Positions 1 through 8,330 of a DNA stretch of 40,311 nt are shown here, piece after piece. Location of the stretch: contig DAOTUI010000005.1 of the NCBI GenBank assembly GCA_034437035.1, positions 1 through 40,311 on the forward strand, given 5' to 3'. Under the pieces are notes generated by a model, which was not told where the DNA came from, searched no databases, and saw nothing but the letters and a program-made list of their open reading frames with translations. The position numbers were made by a program, and so were the translations under genes. How positions within the stretch are numbered: position 1 is the first letter of the stretch; every line of letters starts with the position of its first letter. Source of the DNA: CAKZQX01 sp034437035. GTDB taxonomy: Bacteria > Chloroflexota > Chloroflexia > Chloroflexales > Chloroflexaceae.

Positions 1-923
1 AAAATATAGACCCGGCTTACCTGGGTTGCTGCTCCCAGTTGTGCCAGCACAAGCTGAATATCCTCATTCCAGGCGGTCGCTTCAAGAAACCGTCCTGCGG
101 CAAAGCTGATGGCTTCAAGAATGGCATCACGCCGGCGCAGGGCTTCCTCAGTATGTTTGCGCTCGGTGATGTCGAGCATCACCCCGATCAACCCACCCAC
201 CGTGCCATCGTCATTGAGGAACACAGCTTTGTTGAATACCACATCGTGTCGGTTGCCATCGGCATAGACCACCTGGCTCTCGTACGTCTGGGTTCCACCC
301 TGCTTCATAAGTTCCAGGTCGGCCTGATGGTAAGTGTCAGCCAACTCGGGGGGAGCCAGGTCATAAGCGGTCTTGCCGATAATTTCTTCCCGACATTTAC
401 CGAGATAATCCATAAAGGCCTGGTTGCACCCCAGATAGATGCCATTGTTATCTTTGTAGAAGATAGGGCCTGGAACTGCATCGATGAAGGCTTGAACAAA
501 GTGTACCGGATCGTGCTCAGTTCGCTGTTCCGGTCGCTGGGCAGTAATATCGCGCTGTTGCAGTAGTGCCCCGCGTGTGTTATCTACCGAAAATGGCAAA
601 ATCGTCGTAGTAAACCAGCGCAACTGATCGCCGATATGCCACTTCTGCTCAAGATCAACCCGTGCCTGGCTGCCTTCCAGAATAGCCCGTACTCCTGCGC
701 GTAGCGCATGCCCGTCTTCGTTGGGAGCCACCATTGCCGGATCATCGGTAAAATAGTAGGCTCCAACCTTGAGCGGCTCGGCAGGGAACATCTGCCAGGC
801 CTGGTTGACGTAACGGATCTTTCCGTCAGCATCAAGGATTGCCAGATAGTCGGGCAGGATATCGAGTGCGGCCCAGGCATCAATGCTGGAGGTGTGATCT
901 GTTCTGGTGTGTGGGGACTGCAT
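1..923 (-). CDS. PAS/GAF sensory protein, N-terminal part (runs off the window)
   Basis: The frame is open without a stop from an ATG at 921-923 to the window edge, about 307 codons, so the C-terminus is missing. A GGGAG sits 8 nt before the ATG, and the start lies 14 bp after the stop of the O-antigen-ligase gene, so the two are probably co-transcribed. Reading the minus strand gives an N-terminal PAS-like domain (residues about 15-130, LPDYLAILDADGKI) and a second PAS (about 145-262) ending in the PAC-type motif LDITERK. A short helix follows, then what looks like the start of a GAF domain. No kinase domain lies inside the window; multi-PAS proteins of this shape usually end in a histidine kinase or GGDEF output, so the output is unknown. 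The first domain resembles the N-terminus of the hybrid kinase at 24790-28536, suggesting paralogy. Confidence 0.85.
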   Translation of the reverse strand, partial: MQSPHTRTDHTSSIDAWAALDILPDYLAILDADGKIRYVNQAWQMFPAEPLKVGAYYFTDDPAMVAPNEDGHALRAGVRAILEGSQARVDLEQKWHIGDQLRWFTTTILPFSVDNTRGALLQQRDITAQRPEQRTEHDPVHFVQAFIDAVPGPIFYKDNNGIYLGCNQAFMDYLGKCREEIIGKTAYDLAPPELADTYHQADLELMKQGGTQTYESQVVYADGNRHDVVFNKAVFLNDDGTVGGLIGVMLDITERKHTEEALRRRDAILEAISFAAGRFLEATAWNEDIQLVLAQLGAATQVSRVYI

Positions 924-937
924 GACTGGCTCCCTGT

Positions 938-3900
938 TTACTGTCCGCCGGCGGCCCGCTGTTCGAGAAAAGCGACAAGGGCTTGAAGCTGGGACGTTTC
1001 CATCTCGGAGGCCTGCCGGCTCTGCGCCAGTTCCAGGGCGACGCGAGCTTGCGTCAATGCTTGATCATACCGGCGGGTGTCGCTCAAGATGATGGTATAG
1101 TTGCGGCGATACTCCAGGCTCTGCGGTTGGAGCGTTGCGGCGCGTGCATATGCCTCCACCGCGCGTTCGGTATCATCGGCGTGTACCGAAAGCAGCCCCA
1201 CGATGGCGTGGAGCAGCGCATCATCTTCGGCCGCAGTTGCGTAGGCATCACGCAGTTGGCGGAGGAGATCGGGTGATTCCTGCAGGGTATCGGCGATAGT
1301 TTCAATTGATGTATCGAGTTGATGCGGCTCCTGTTCAATCAGTTCCACATACAGGTCGGTAGCGGCAGCCAGGTCGCCCTGCAGCCGGTAGAGATCGGCC
1401 AGTCGCGCATCCGTATCGGCATAGCGTTCGTCCAGTTCGCGTGAACGCTGGAGTAACTCCTCGGCCTGGGCGAACTTTTCCTCTGCCGTTTCCGTATCCT
1501 CCTGGGCGGCGGCATAACTCCCCTGCATAGCGATAACGCCGGCATACTCATTCAACAGGGTGACATCCTGCGGGGCAATGGTTGTCGCCTGGCGAAACCA
1601 GGCTGCGGCCTTTTCCAGCCGGGCCGGATCTTGCGTCCAGTTGTACCAGAAGTTGTTCAGGCGTCCCAGGTTGGCATAGTGGTCCTTGTTGCGCGGGTTA
1701 AGTTCCCGCGCCTCTTCCAGGACCGCTTCGGCATAGCTTAACAATGCTACCGGGCCGCTCTGTTGAATAAAGCTGACAATGCGGTCATAGGTTTGCTGCT
1801 CATTGCCGGTACGGAGCGCGAGCAGTTCCTGGATCGGATCTTCGGTGTTTACCATTGTGCCCATAGCAACACCCTGCGCCCGCATCTCATTGGCGAGATT
1901 CATCAGTGTGCGCCCCAGGTTGAGATAGTAAAAATCCTCCCGGGGATTGTGGTGAATCGAATCCAGGTAGGCCGCCATGCCCTGCACCTGCCCCTCTGCG
2001 GCCGCCTGCGCTGTGTACGACTGGCCCTGCTGGAAGCGCATATCGGCATAGATCGGGCTGACATTAAACCACCAGACAGCGCTGAGCGTCAGCAGCAGCA
2101 GCAGGGCATAGAATGCCACAGCGGCAGGATTGAACTGCTTGCGTGCGGTGCGGCGGTTGACAATCGTGCGGGGTGACGCAGTCGCCGCGCCGCGTGTGGT
2201 TGACCCCCGCCCTTTCTTGCTTTTACGCGAAGCTGTTGTGCGCGAACCGGCAGGTACTGGTTCTGCCGGTTGCTCCGCAGCCGCAACGGGCTGCTGCTCC
2301 GCGCTCAGGCTGTACTGCCCGGCCAGGAGGCCACCTGTTACCGTGATGCCGAGCGTCACCCAGAACATCATCAGGGTGGAGACGATGGGAATGCCGGTTA
2401 GCCCCTCAACAAAGTGGCTGGTGACGATGCTAAAACAGGCGATGAAAAAGACCTGCCGGCGCCACTCCTGGCTGCGCCGTAGCAACCGCCAGCAGAGGAC
2501 AAAAAAGCTAATCAGCAGAAAGAGGTAACTGATCAGGCCGATCAACCCCTTGGTTGCCAGTTCGTCAAAGATGGCCTGATGCGAACGATCCGGGGAAGCG
2601 CCCCGCGACTCCAGGCTGGTCAGGTCCGGGGGATAAAACTGGTTATAGGCCACAAACATGCTCTCCGGCCCCCAGCCGATCAGCGTGCGGAGCGGGTCCG
2701 CGCTGATCATACCGACAACGCCGTCGGCATGTTCGTCCCCAAACCAGATCAGCACCCGAACACGCCCGGTACCATCGTCTACCTCCAGCAGGCGACCCAT
2801 CCGCCCGATGTAGGGTACCTCACGCAGTTGTTCAAAAAAAGGCGCGTTTGAGAGGTTGAAGCTGATCAGGAAACCGCCGGCCAGCAGCGTGAGGCCCATC
2901 CAGGCCCATAACCCGGCGCGCAGTCGATTCGCCAGCGTCAGGTTCTCGCGCGTGCGGGCATACTTCTGCCCTTGCAAAAATAGCAGTAAGAAGAAGACAA
3001 ACAGCCCTGCGCCCAGGCCGATCCAGGGGCCACGACTCTGAGTGAAGAATGTTGCCACCAGCAGCGCCAGACCAATCAGCGCTGCACCGGCGGCCTGCAG
3101 TTGCCATGCCAGGCGCGACGGCATTTCGGAACGCTGCGGTAGCATAAATGCCAGCGCGTAAAACCCGCCCAGGCTCAGGATACTGAAGGCCAGCCAGAGT
3201 CCCCAGTCACTGGCCCGGTCATTGGTAGCGGTACTTTGCCCGCCGCTGGAGGCAGAAGCAACGTAGGTCAGGGCCAGCAGGAACAGATAGCCCATACATA
3301 TCGCACCCGGCCAGAGCGGAACGGAGCGGTTGCCCCGTTTAATCATCAGGGTAGGCGCAACCCAGAAGGCCGTTGCAACAACAATCGCTCCCGGAAAGAC
3401 CCACCAGTAGCGAAAATCGAAGGTGCGCACCACCGCGCCAAACTTGATCGACATCAAGAGCAGCGCCAGCGTGCCGACGACCAGTAAGCCATAGGCCAGT
3501 CCCCAGAGCAGATCGGTCTGCGCTTCCGCCTCCCCCGCTGTACGCTGTGACTCGTGCAGCGATACGATTAGCCGGTAGAGCGCCAGCGGAACCACCATGA
3601 TCATGTAGGCGGCGACAAAGATGGAGTTACCCATGGTTGAAGCCACGCGCGTGATCACGTCGCCGCGCCAGGGCAGCGGGTCAAGCTGGAAATGCTGAAG
3701 TATGCCATACCCGGCTACGGTCAGGCCGGTCAGCAGCGTCACTGTGATCAGGCGCTCCAGTTGTTCGTGCCGCCGCAACGTCGCAACAATCAGGATAAAG
3801 ATACCGATATAGGAGAGATTGGTGTAAGTTCCCTGAAGCCGCTGGTACGATCCCCAGAAACTGGTGAGTGGAACCACGGAGGTAAATGTTGTAATCAGGA

Positions 3901-4228
3901 AGACCAGTGTATAGAGCAGCGCCGGCAGCGCCAGCGGAATGCGGTTCAGGCGTTGCCGGATATCACGGAACGGGTTGACCGGCTCCATGACCTCCAGGGG
4001 TTGCGTCGATCCGGCCGGTGCCGGATTATTGGTAAACTGCTCCAGGACGCGGACCAGTCCGGCGGCCGCCATGATCAGCACAATTGCCCGCAAGGTGGTC
4101 GCCTTGTCCGGTTCAAAGTGGCGGGCCGACAGCAGATTAAAATAGATGGGAATAAGTGACAGGGCCAGCAGCCAGCCACCCTCGATGATGCGCTCGCTCC
4201 AGATGCTTAAAACAGTTTGTCGTTGCAT
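938..4228 (-). CDS. O-antigen-ligase-like polytopic membrane protein with C-terminal TPR region
   Basis: This 1096-residue protein has two parts. Residues about 1-620 hold many hydrophobic segments and a Wzy/WaaL-type core, including the SRGPWIGLGAG stretch seen near one membrane segment of O-antigen ligase/polymerase proteins. After a basic Ala/Pro/Lys/Arg-rich linker (about 640-695) comes one more membrane segment (about 702-722). The rest, about 725-1096, is helical TPR-like sequence with phrases such as AAAWFRQATTIAPQD and AVEAYARAATLQPQ. O-antigen ligase family proteins join or polymerise lipid-linked glycans on the outer face of the membrane; the TPR tail could bind partners or substrate. 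The ATG at 4228 has no clear Shine-Dalgarno sequence. The gene lies 118 bp after recN and 14 bp before the PAS protein. The real substrate is unknown: glycan ligase, polymerase or protein glycosyltransferase are all possible. Confidence 0.85.
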   Translation of the reverse strand: MQRQTVLSIWSERIIEGGWLLALSLIPIYFNLLSARHFEPDKATTLRAIVLIMAAAGLVRVLEQFTNNPAPAGSTQPLEVMEPVNPFRDIRQRLNRIPLALPALLYTLVFLITTFTSVVPLTSFWGSYQRLQGTYTNLSYIGIFILIVATLRRHEQLERLITVTLLTGLTVAGYGILQHFQLDPLPWRGDVITRVASTMGNSIFVAAYMIMVVPLALYRLIVSLHESQRTAGEAEAQTDLLWGLAYGLLVVGTLALLLMSIKFGAVVRTFDFRYWWVFPGAIVVATAFWVAPTLMIKRGNRSVPLWPGAICMGYLFLLALTYVASASSGGQSTATNDRASDWGLWLAFSILSLGGFYALAFMLPQRSEMPSRLAWQLQAAGAALIGLALLVATFFTQSRGPWIGLGAGLFVFFLLLFLQGQKYARTRENLTLANRLRAGLWAWMGLTLLAGGFLISFNLSNAPFFEQLREVPYIGRMGRLLEVDDGTGRVRVLIWFGDEHADGVVGMISADPLRTLIGWGPESMFVAYNQFYPPDLTSLESRGASPDRSHQAIFDELATKGLIGLISYLFLLISFFVLCWRLLRRSQEWRRQVFFIACFSIVTSHFVEGLTGIPIVSTLMMFWVTLGITVTGGLLAGQYSLSAEQQPVAAAEQPAEPVPAGSRTTASRKSKKGRGSTTRGAATASPRTIVNRRTARKQFNPAAVAFYALLLLLTLSAVWWFNVSPIYADMRFQQGQSYTAQAAAEGQVQGMAAYLDSIHHNPREDFYYLNLGRTLMNLANEMRAQGVAMGTMVNTEDPIQELLALRTGNEQQTYDRIVSFIQQSGPVALLSYAEAVLEEARELNPRNKDHYANLGRLNNFWYNWTQDPARLEKAAAWFRQATTIAPQDVTLLNEYAGVIAMQGSYAAAQEDTETAEEKFAQAEELLQRSRELDERYADTDARLADLYRLQGDLAAATDLYVELIEQEPHQLDTSIETIADTLQESPDLLRQLRDAYATAAEDDALLHAIVGLLSVHADDTERAVEAYARAATLQPQSLEYRRNYTIILSDTRRYDQALTQARVALELAQSRQASEMETSQLQALVAFLEQRAAGGQ

Positions 4229-4293
4229 AATTTATCACGTAAAAAAAGGGAATACCCGCGTATTGACGGTTCACAGGATCTAGTTTTGTGGTG

Positions 4294-4322
4294 GTGATAG
4301 CGACGCCCTGCAGCCGTAGCAA
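4294..4322 (-). promoter_or_regulatory. Candidate promoter for the O-antigen-ligase-like gene
   Basis: On the minus strand TTGCTA (4317-4322) and TATCAC (4294-4299) are separated by 17 bp, about 65 bp before the ATG. The match is moderate, and readthrough from recN is an alternative. Confidence 0.35.
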
Positions 4323-4338
4323 AGATTCCCCTTGCTAC
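4316..4338 (-). terminator. Hairpin just after recN, weak terminator candidate
   Basis: GTAGCAA and TTGCTAC form a 7-bp stem starting 9 nt after the recN stop codon. There is no U-tract, and the hairpin overlaps the candidate -35 of the next gene, so it may be a weak pause site only. Confidence 0.3.
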
Positions 4339-4346
4339 TAATCCGG

Positions 4347-6266
4347 TTAACTTTTAAAGGTCGCCGATTGTAATTCGCGGGCCTTCAGATCTGCTTCCTC
4401 GGTTGTCAGCTCGGGCTGTTCGGGTGCGGCAGCACGCCCGGCACTTCCCTGATCTTTCAGGGCCAGCGCGCGCTCGATAATCTCGCGGGCATTGGCGCGG
4501 CTATGCTCGCTGACGGGTGTGCCATCGAGCATGGCGGCCAGTTCATCAACCCGCTCGTCAATGGTTAACGTACGGATCTGCGTACGGGTACGTTCCGCGC
4601 TGACTTCTTTGCTGATGGCATAGTGTGCGTCGGCAAAGGCGGCAACCTGGGGCAGATGCGTAATACAGATCACCTGGTGCGCCTCGGTCATTGCCCAGAG
4701 CTTCTGCCCGACCACCTGCCCGGCCCGACCACCCACGCCTACATCGATCTCGTCAAACACCAGCGTTGGGATCGTATCGGCACGCGAGAGAATCGACTTG
4801 AGCGCCAGCAGTAACCGCGCACTCTCACCCCCGGAGGCAATTCGTGCCAGCGGCTTGAGCGGCTCCCCCGGATTGGGCGAGAGCAGAAACTCCACCCGGT
4901 CAACCCCTGTCGGGGAGAATTGATACCGGCGCAGCGGAGTCTGATCGGTACGCTTCTGGGGAACAGAGTCCGGTGCAGTTGCCTTCTTTTTATTGCCCGG
5001 TTCATGCTCCACACTCATAGGTACGCCGTCCGGGTCTTCATCCTGGACAACGTTGACATAAAATTTGACGTGGGGCATTGCCAGGTCGCCCATCGTCGCC
5101 TCAATTGCCTGGGCCAGCGCATCACCCGTGGCCCGGCGGCGACGCGACAGCGTACCGGCGCTGGTGCCAAGTTCCGCCAGGATCTGCGCTTCGCGCGCTT
5201 CTAGCTCGGCCATATGCTCGGTGCTATGGGTCAGCCGATCAATCTCGGCCTCGGCGCGGGCGGCCTGCTCCAGAATATCGGCAATCTCGCCGCCATACTT
5301 GCGCTGAAGCGTGCGGATGAGGGTCAGGCGATCTTCGATTTCGTCCAGGCGGCGCGGATCAAAGTCTAATTGATCGCGGTAGGCCCGTACATTTGCGGCC
5401 AGATCTTCCAGTTGGTAGTGTAGTTCTTCCGCCTGTGTAGCAATAGCCTGAACGGTGGGATCGAGCCGTGCCAGGTCGCCCAGGTTGCCGACAACATCGG
5501 CGAGCGCCTCGACAATCGGTCGCGCGGGGTAGCGTCCGCCCTCTTCCCCCTGGTAGAGGATAGCGTAAGCAGAGGTCACCAGTTCGGTAATCCGGACCGC
5601 ATTCTGGAGCATCGAGCGCTCCTGCGCTAACTCAGCCTCTTCATTCGGCCGTAGTTGGGCTGCGCTTACATCCTCGATCAGGAAGCGCAACTCCTCGATA
5701 CGTTCGGTGCGCCGTGCCGCGCTACGCCGCAGGTCGGCCAGTTCCTCGCGTACCTGGCGTAGGCGGGCAACCTGCTCGCTGACCTGTTCACGTAGCGGAA
5801 GCAGTCCGCCATGCCGGTCAAGCATGTCCAGATGCGTGCGGGTGTTGAAGAGCGACAGCCCCTCGTGCTGGCCGTGAATATCCACCAGCCGGCCGCCGAC
5901 CTCACGCAGAATGCTGGTATTGACCGCCCGCCCGTTGATGCGCGCCACACTACGCCCACTCTCGGCGTTGACTTCGCGGGTGAGAATCACCTGCTCGTCT
6001 TCCTCCTCCCAGAGGCCATATTCCCGTAAAACCGGAACAACCTCGGGGCAGCCGGCCAGCGTAAAAACGCCCTCGATCCGGGCGCGGGAACAGCCGGCGC
6101 GTACCAGGCTGGGATCGGGCTTCTCCCCGCGTAGCATGCCGAGCGCATCAATGATAATAGATTTACCGGCCCCCGTCTCGCCGGTCAGCACATTAAATGT
6201 GCGGTCCAGGCGCAGATGCAACCGTTCAATAATCGCGAAATCACGTATTTGTAGCTCAAGCAGCAT
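4347..6266 (-). CDS. recN: DNA repair ATPase RecN
   Basis: RecN is an SMC-like ATPase that acts in double-strand break repair, tethering DNA ends in the cytoplasm. The protein opens MLLELQIRDFAIIERLHL, the usual RecN start, with Walker A GETGAGKS at residues 29-36. A long helical coiled-coil middle follows, then the ABC signature region (ASGGESARLLLALK) and Walker B TLVFDEIDVGVGGR near the C-terminus. I chose the ATG at 6264-6266 over an in-frame ATG 13 codons upstream because the added residues are not RecN-like. At 639 residues it is longer than typical RecN (about 550-570). About 40 extra Lys/Pro/Thr-rich residues lie before the C-terminal ATPase lobe (around GNKKKATAPDSVPQKR), and there is an extended polar C-terminal tail. 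A promoter lies 49 bp upstream. Confidence 0.95.
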   Translation of the reverse strand: MLLELQIRDFAIIERLHLRLDRTFNVLTGETGAGKSIIIDALGMLRGEKPDPSLVRAGCSRARIEGVFTLAGCPEVVPVLREYGLWEEEDEQVILTREVNAESGRSVARINGRAVNTSILREVGGRLVDIHGQHEGLSLFNTRTHLDMLDRHGGLLPLREQVSEQVARLRQVREELADLRRSAARRTERIEELRFLIEDVSAAQLRPNEEAELAQERSMLQNAVRITELVTSAYAILYQGEEGGRYPARPIVEALADVVGNLGDLARLDPTVQAIATQAEELHYQLEDLAANVRAYRDQLDFDPRRLDEIEDRLTLIRTLQRKYGGEIADILEQAARAEAEIDRLTHSTEHMAELEAREAQILAELGTSAGTLSRRRRATGDALAQAIEATMGDLAMPHVKFYVNVVQDEDPDGVPMSVEHEPGNKKKATAPDSVPQKRTDQTPLRRYQFSPTGVDRVEFLLSPNPGEPLKPLARIASGGESARLLLALKSILSRADTIPTLVFDEIDVGVGGRAGQVVGQKLWAMTEAHQVICITHLPQVAAFADAHYAISKEVSAERTRTQIRTLTIDERVDELAAMLDGTPVSEHSRANAREIIERALALKDQGSAGRAAAPEQPELTTEEADLKARELQSATFKS

Positions 6267-6314
6267 AAGGTATTGGCTCTCGCATAGTGAGCGTCTCGCA
6301 CACAAATCGGCTGC

Positions 6315-6343
6315 ATTTTACCACGGGGAGTTAACCATCGCAA
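6315..6343 (-). promoter_or_regulatory. Promoter of recN
   Basis: Minus strand TTGCGA (6338-6343), 17-bp spacer, TAAAAT (6315-6320), about 49 bp before the recN ATG. No LexA-type operator was recognised next to it. Confidence 0.55.
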
Positions 6344-6390
6344 TGGAAATGACCCAATCGCTCGCGTTTTGCCGGGCCGGGTCAAAGGAT

Positions 6391-6475
6391 CAGGCCTGAC
6401 GCAGTGCGTACACAAACCGAACAATCGAACGTTTAACCAGATGGAAAACAGATGTTGTCTGTGGCAGCATGGTAT
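6391..6475 (-). repeat. Relic left half of the nested-palindrome element (copy 0)
   Basis: A degraded terminal repeat CAGGCCTGACGCAGT (12 of 15 positions like CAGGACTTACGCGGT) is followed by an arm (AAACCGAAC...ACGTTTAACCAGATGGAA) that aligns with the left arm of the copy at 40186. It then reaches GTGGCAGCATGGTA, the inner conserved motif. The copy stops there, 5 bp before copy 1. Strand marks orientation: minus means the GCAGCATGGTAC half comes first on the plus strand. Confidence 0.6.
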
Positions 6476-6480
6476 TCGGT

Positions 6481-6675
6481 TACGACTTACGCGGTCGGTG
6501 CCCAAACTGGATGTTTGCCCCCAGTAACGGCACATTTCGCCTGCGGCAGCATGGTACTTTATGGATCTTGTTCACAAAATTTTGCACTATGTGCAAAATT
6601 TTGTGAACAAGAATGGGATCTTCCACCCTGCCGGAGGCGGAATTTCCTTTCGGGTGAGCAACCGCGTACGTCGTG
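6481..6675 (-). repeat. Nested-palindrome MITE-like element, copy 1
   Basis: The termini are TACGACTTACGCGGT and ACCGCGTACGTCGTG. The inner inverted motifs are CGCCTGCGGCAGCATGGTAC and CCACCCTGCCGGAGGCG. The central hairpin TTGTTCACAAAATTTTGCAC / loop TAT / GTGCAAAATTTTGTGAACAA is perfect (20 bp). No flanking direct repeat is visible. It lies in the divergent gap between recN and the amidotransferase gene. Confidence 0.9.
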
Positions 6676-6684
6676 TCGTTGTAA

Positions 6685-6877
6685 CATGAGTTACGCGGTG
6701 GGGTTTCAAATCAGACACCTACACCCAGAAAGGCTGTCTTCGCCTCCGGCAGCATGGTACGCTTGTTTCTTGTTCACAAAAAAATTCACAACGTGAATTT
6801 TTTTGTGAACAAGAATGGGATCTTCCGCCCTGCCGGAGGCGAAGAACACCTTACCGTTGAGGACCGCGTAAGTCCTG
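6685..6877 (-). repeat. Nested-palindrome MITE-like element, copy 2
   Basis: Terminal repeats CATGAGTTACGCGGT and ACCGCGTAAGTCCTG. The inner stem CGCCTCCGGCAG / CTGCCGGAGGCG is perfect here. The central hairpin TTGTTCACAAAAAAATTCAC / loop AAC / GTGAATTTTTTTGTGAACAA is perfect (20 bp) but differs in sequence from copy 1. Nine bp separate it from copy 1; no target duplication is visible. Confidence 0.9.
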
Positions 6878-7044
6878 GATTTTATACCAGGCTGACTTCC
6901 AACCGGCACCCATTCGACCAACCACGCAGCCCACGCAGGACCACGAACGGCGGGATAGTGGGGGCGATGGCGGGGATACGTCCGGTTCACTGTTGCACGC
7001 GCTGCGTGGCCTTCGCGGTGTTCGTGCATCTCTGGCGGCACATT
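6878..7044. other. Non-coding stretch between element copies
   Basis: No gene is seen. The stretch GGACCACGAACG (around 6941) resembles the long left arms of copies 5 and 7, and GCGTGGCCTTCGCGGTGTTCGTG further on is partly its reverse complement. This may be debris of an older long-form copy. Confidence 0.4.
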
Positions 7045-7123
7045 GGTTTTAGTGAAAAAAATGATAGCTTCCACCCTGTCGGAGGCAAATTTCGTCTCGA
7101 TGGGTGTCATCGCGTAAGTTCTG
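7045..7123 (-). repeat. Nested-palindrome element, right half only (copy 3)
   Basis: It starts inside the central A/T hairpin (AGTGAAAAAAATGATAGC), continues through CTTCCACCCTGTCGGAGGC, and ends in the degraded terminal repeat ATCGCGTAAGTTCTG. The left half is absent. It could be the missing half of relic copy 0. Confidence 0.65.
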
Positions 7124-7173
7124 GGGGTGTCTCTCCCAGAATGTTATCGAGAGGCGAGTTGCCGGAGCGAGCG

Positions 7174-7182
7174 TGCTATAAT
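7174..7182 (+). promoter_or_regulatory. Extended -10 promoter of the class I amidotransferase-type gene
   Basis: TGCTATAAT is an extended -10 element, and no good -35 is visible at the right distance. The start codon is about 86 bp downstream, leaving a leader with a strong hairpin. Confidence 0.6.
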
Positions 7183-7199
7183 GAGATGTAGGATTCGTT

Positions 7200-7227
7200 A
7201 ACGCCCCGCTCGTAAGGACGGGGCGTT
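7200..7227 (+). promoter_or_regulatory. Leader hairpin upstream of the amidotransferase gene
   Basis: AACGCCCCG and CGGGGCGTT form a perfect 9-bp GC-rich stem in the presumed 5' leader, 25 bp before the GGAG ribosome site. There is no U-run directly after it, so it is an attenuation or stability element rather than a clear terminator. Confidence 0.5.
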
Positions 7228-7267
7228 GTGTTATGTCGTTATGTTGTTATGCAGGAGTTTTGCGTTT

Positions 7268-8044
7268 ATGAAACCATCCATTGGGATACCATGTGCAACT
7301 ATTCGTGATAAAGACTGGTGCCCGCCGGCATTTGGGCATCGGCAGAGTTATATTGATGCGGTCGTGCGGGTTGGCGGCATCCCGTTTCTGCTCCCCCTGG
7401 TAGAGCAAGAAGATGTGCTGCGCGCGCTGTATGAGCGCATCGACGGGTTGCTGCTGGCCGGTGGCGGCGATATTGTGCCCGACTACTATGGTGAAACGCC
7501 TCAGGCGTCTCTGGAGTTGCTTGACCCGCTGCGGGATCAGGTCGAGATCCGGTTGACACGCTGGGCTGTGGCTGAGGGCAAGCCTGTCCTGGGGATCTGC
7601 CGGGGGGTACAGGTGGTGAATGTAGCACTCGGTGGGACGCTCTACCAGGATATTGCGTCGCAACTGGAGACGCCCCTGGCCCACGACGCCTCCCATGAAC
7701 TGTGTAATTGGACCCACCTGGCCCACCCGATCCGGCTCGATCCGGCGTCACGCCTGGCGCATCTGCTGGAAGCACCTGATCTGCTGACAAATTCGCTGCA
7801 TCATCAGTCGCTCAAAGCGATTGCGCCCGGCCTGCGAGCAGTTGGCTGGGCTCCCGATGGCGTGATTGAGGTGGTTGAGGGTACCAATGGGCAGTTTCTG
7901 CTGGGTGTGCAGGGCCACCCGGAAGCGCTGGAGGCTGACGCTGATCCCCGCTGGCAGGCGATGTTTCGGGCATTTGTCGAGAGTTCTGGAAAGTTTCGGC
8001 AGTCGGTACCTGCCGAGACTGCGGCGGTAGGCGCGAATATCTGA
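7268..8044 (+). CDS. Class I glutamine amidotransferase-like peptidase (C26, gamma-glutamyl-GABA hydrolase type)
   Basis: The 258-residue protein has the fold signatures of PuuD-like C26 hydrolases: GLLLAGGGDIVPDYYGE (about 60-76), the nucleophile elbow GKPVLGICRG with Cys111, TNSLHHQSLKAIAPG, and GVQGHPEAL giving His217 and Glu219. The family hydrolyses gamma-glutamyl amide bonds, as in putrescine degradation; the substrate here is not determined and no other Puu gene is nearby. The start at 7268 is chosen because MKPSIGIPC is the usual opening and CAGGAG lies 11 nt upstream; an in-frame ATG 14 codons earlier adds non-family residues. murI follows on the same strand beyond an element copy, so readthrough into murI is possible. 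Confidence 0.9.
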   Translation: MKPSIGIPCATIRDKDWCPPAFGHRQSYIDAVVRVGGIPFLLPLVEQEDVLRALYERIDGLLLAGGGDIVPDYYGETPQASLELLDPLRDQVEIRLTRWAVAEGKPVLGICRGVQVVNVALGGTLYQDIASQLETPLAHDASHELCNWTHLAHPIRLDPASRLAHLLEAPDLLTNSLHHQSLKAIAPGLRAVGWAPDGVIEVVEGTNGQFLLGVQGHPEALEADADPRWQAMFRAFVESSGKFRQSVPAETAAVGANI

Positions 8045-8105
8045 TCTGGAGTGCGACAGCCATGCTGCCGCCAAAATGATCTGGAGTGCGGCAGCCATGC
8101 TGCCG
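8043..8105 (+). repeat. Direct repeat of 28 bp, two copies, each with a small palindrome
   Basis: Two near-identical units begin GATCTGGAGTGCG at 8043-8070 and 8078-8105. Each ends in CAGCCATGCTGCCG, which in the second unit completes the palindrome CGGCAGCCATGCTGCCG. They start at the stop codon of the preceding gene, 17 bp before element copy 4, and share the GGCAGC/ATGCTGCC theme of that element family. Confidence 0.75.
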
Positions 8106-8121
8106 TCATTGCAATATTTAA

Positions 8122-8318
8122 CAGGACTTACGTGGTACAGCCTTATTTCGGTCTGTTGTCAGACCCGCAAGCTGTCTTCGTCTGCGGCAGCATGGTACTT
8201 CTCTGGTCTTTTTCACAAAAATGTTGCACGGAGTGTAACATTTTTGTGAGAAAGATTGTCCTCTTCCGCCCTGCCGGAGGCGAAATCTCCTTCCAGGGGA
8301 GCGCGCGCGTAAGTCCTG
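8122..8318 (-). repeat. Nested-palindrome MITE-like element, copy 4
   Basis: Terminal repeats CAGGACTTACGTGGT and CGCGTAAGTCCTG. Inner motifs CTGCGGCAGCATGGTAC and CTTCCGCCCTGCCGGAGGCG. The central stem TCACAAAAATGTTGCAC / loop GGA / GTGTAACATTTTTGTGA has one wobble. The flanks TATTTAA and TGTGTAA match at 5 of 7 positions. It ends 12 bp before the murI start codon. Confidence 0.9.
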
Positions 8319-8330
8319 TGTGTAAAAGCT

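Noticed and set aside
6452..6796. Short open frames through element copies (also 9142-9354, 34126-34401, 36975-37305, 37221-37580)
   Set aside because: They translate terminal repeats and hairpins of the dispersed element; frames are not kept between copies.
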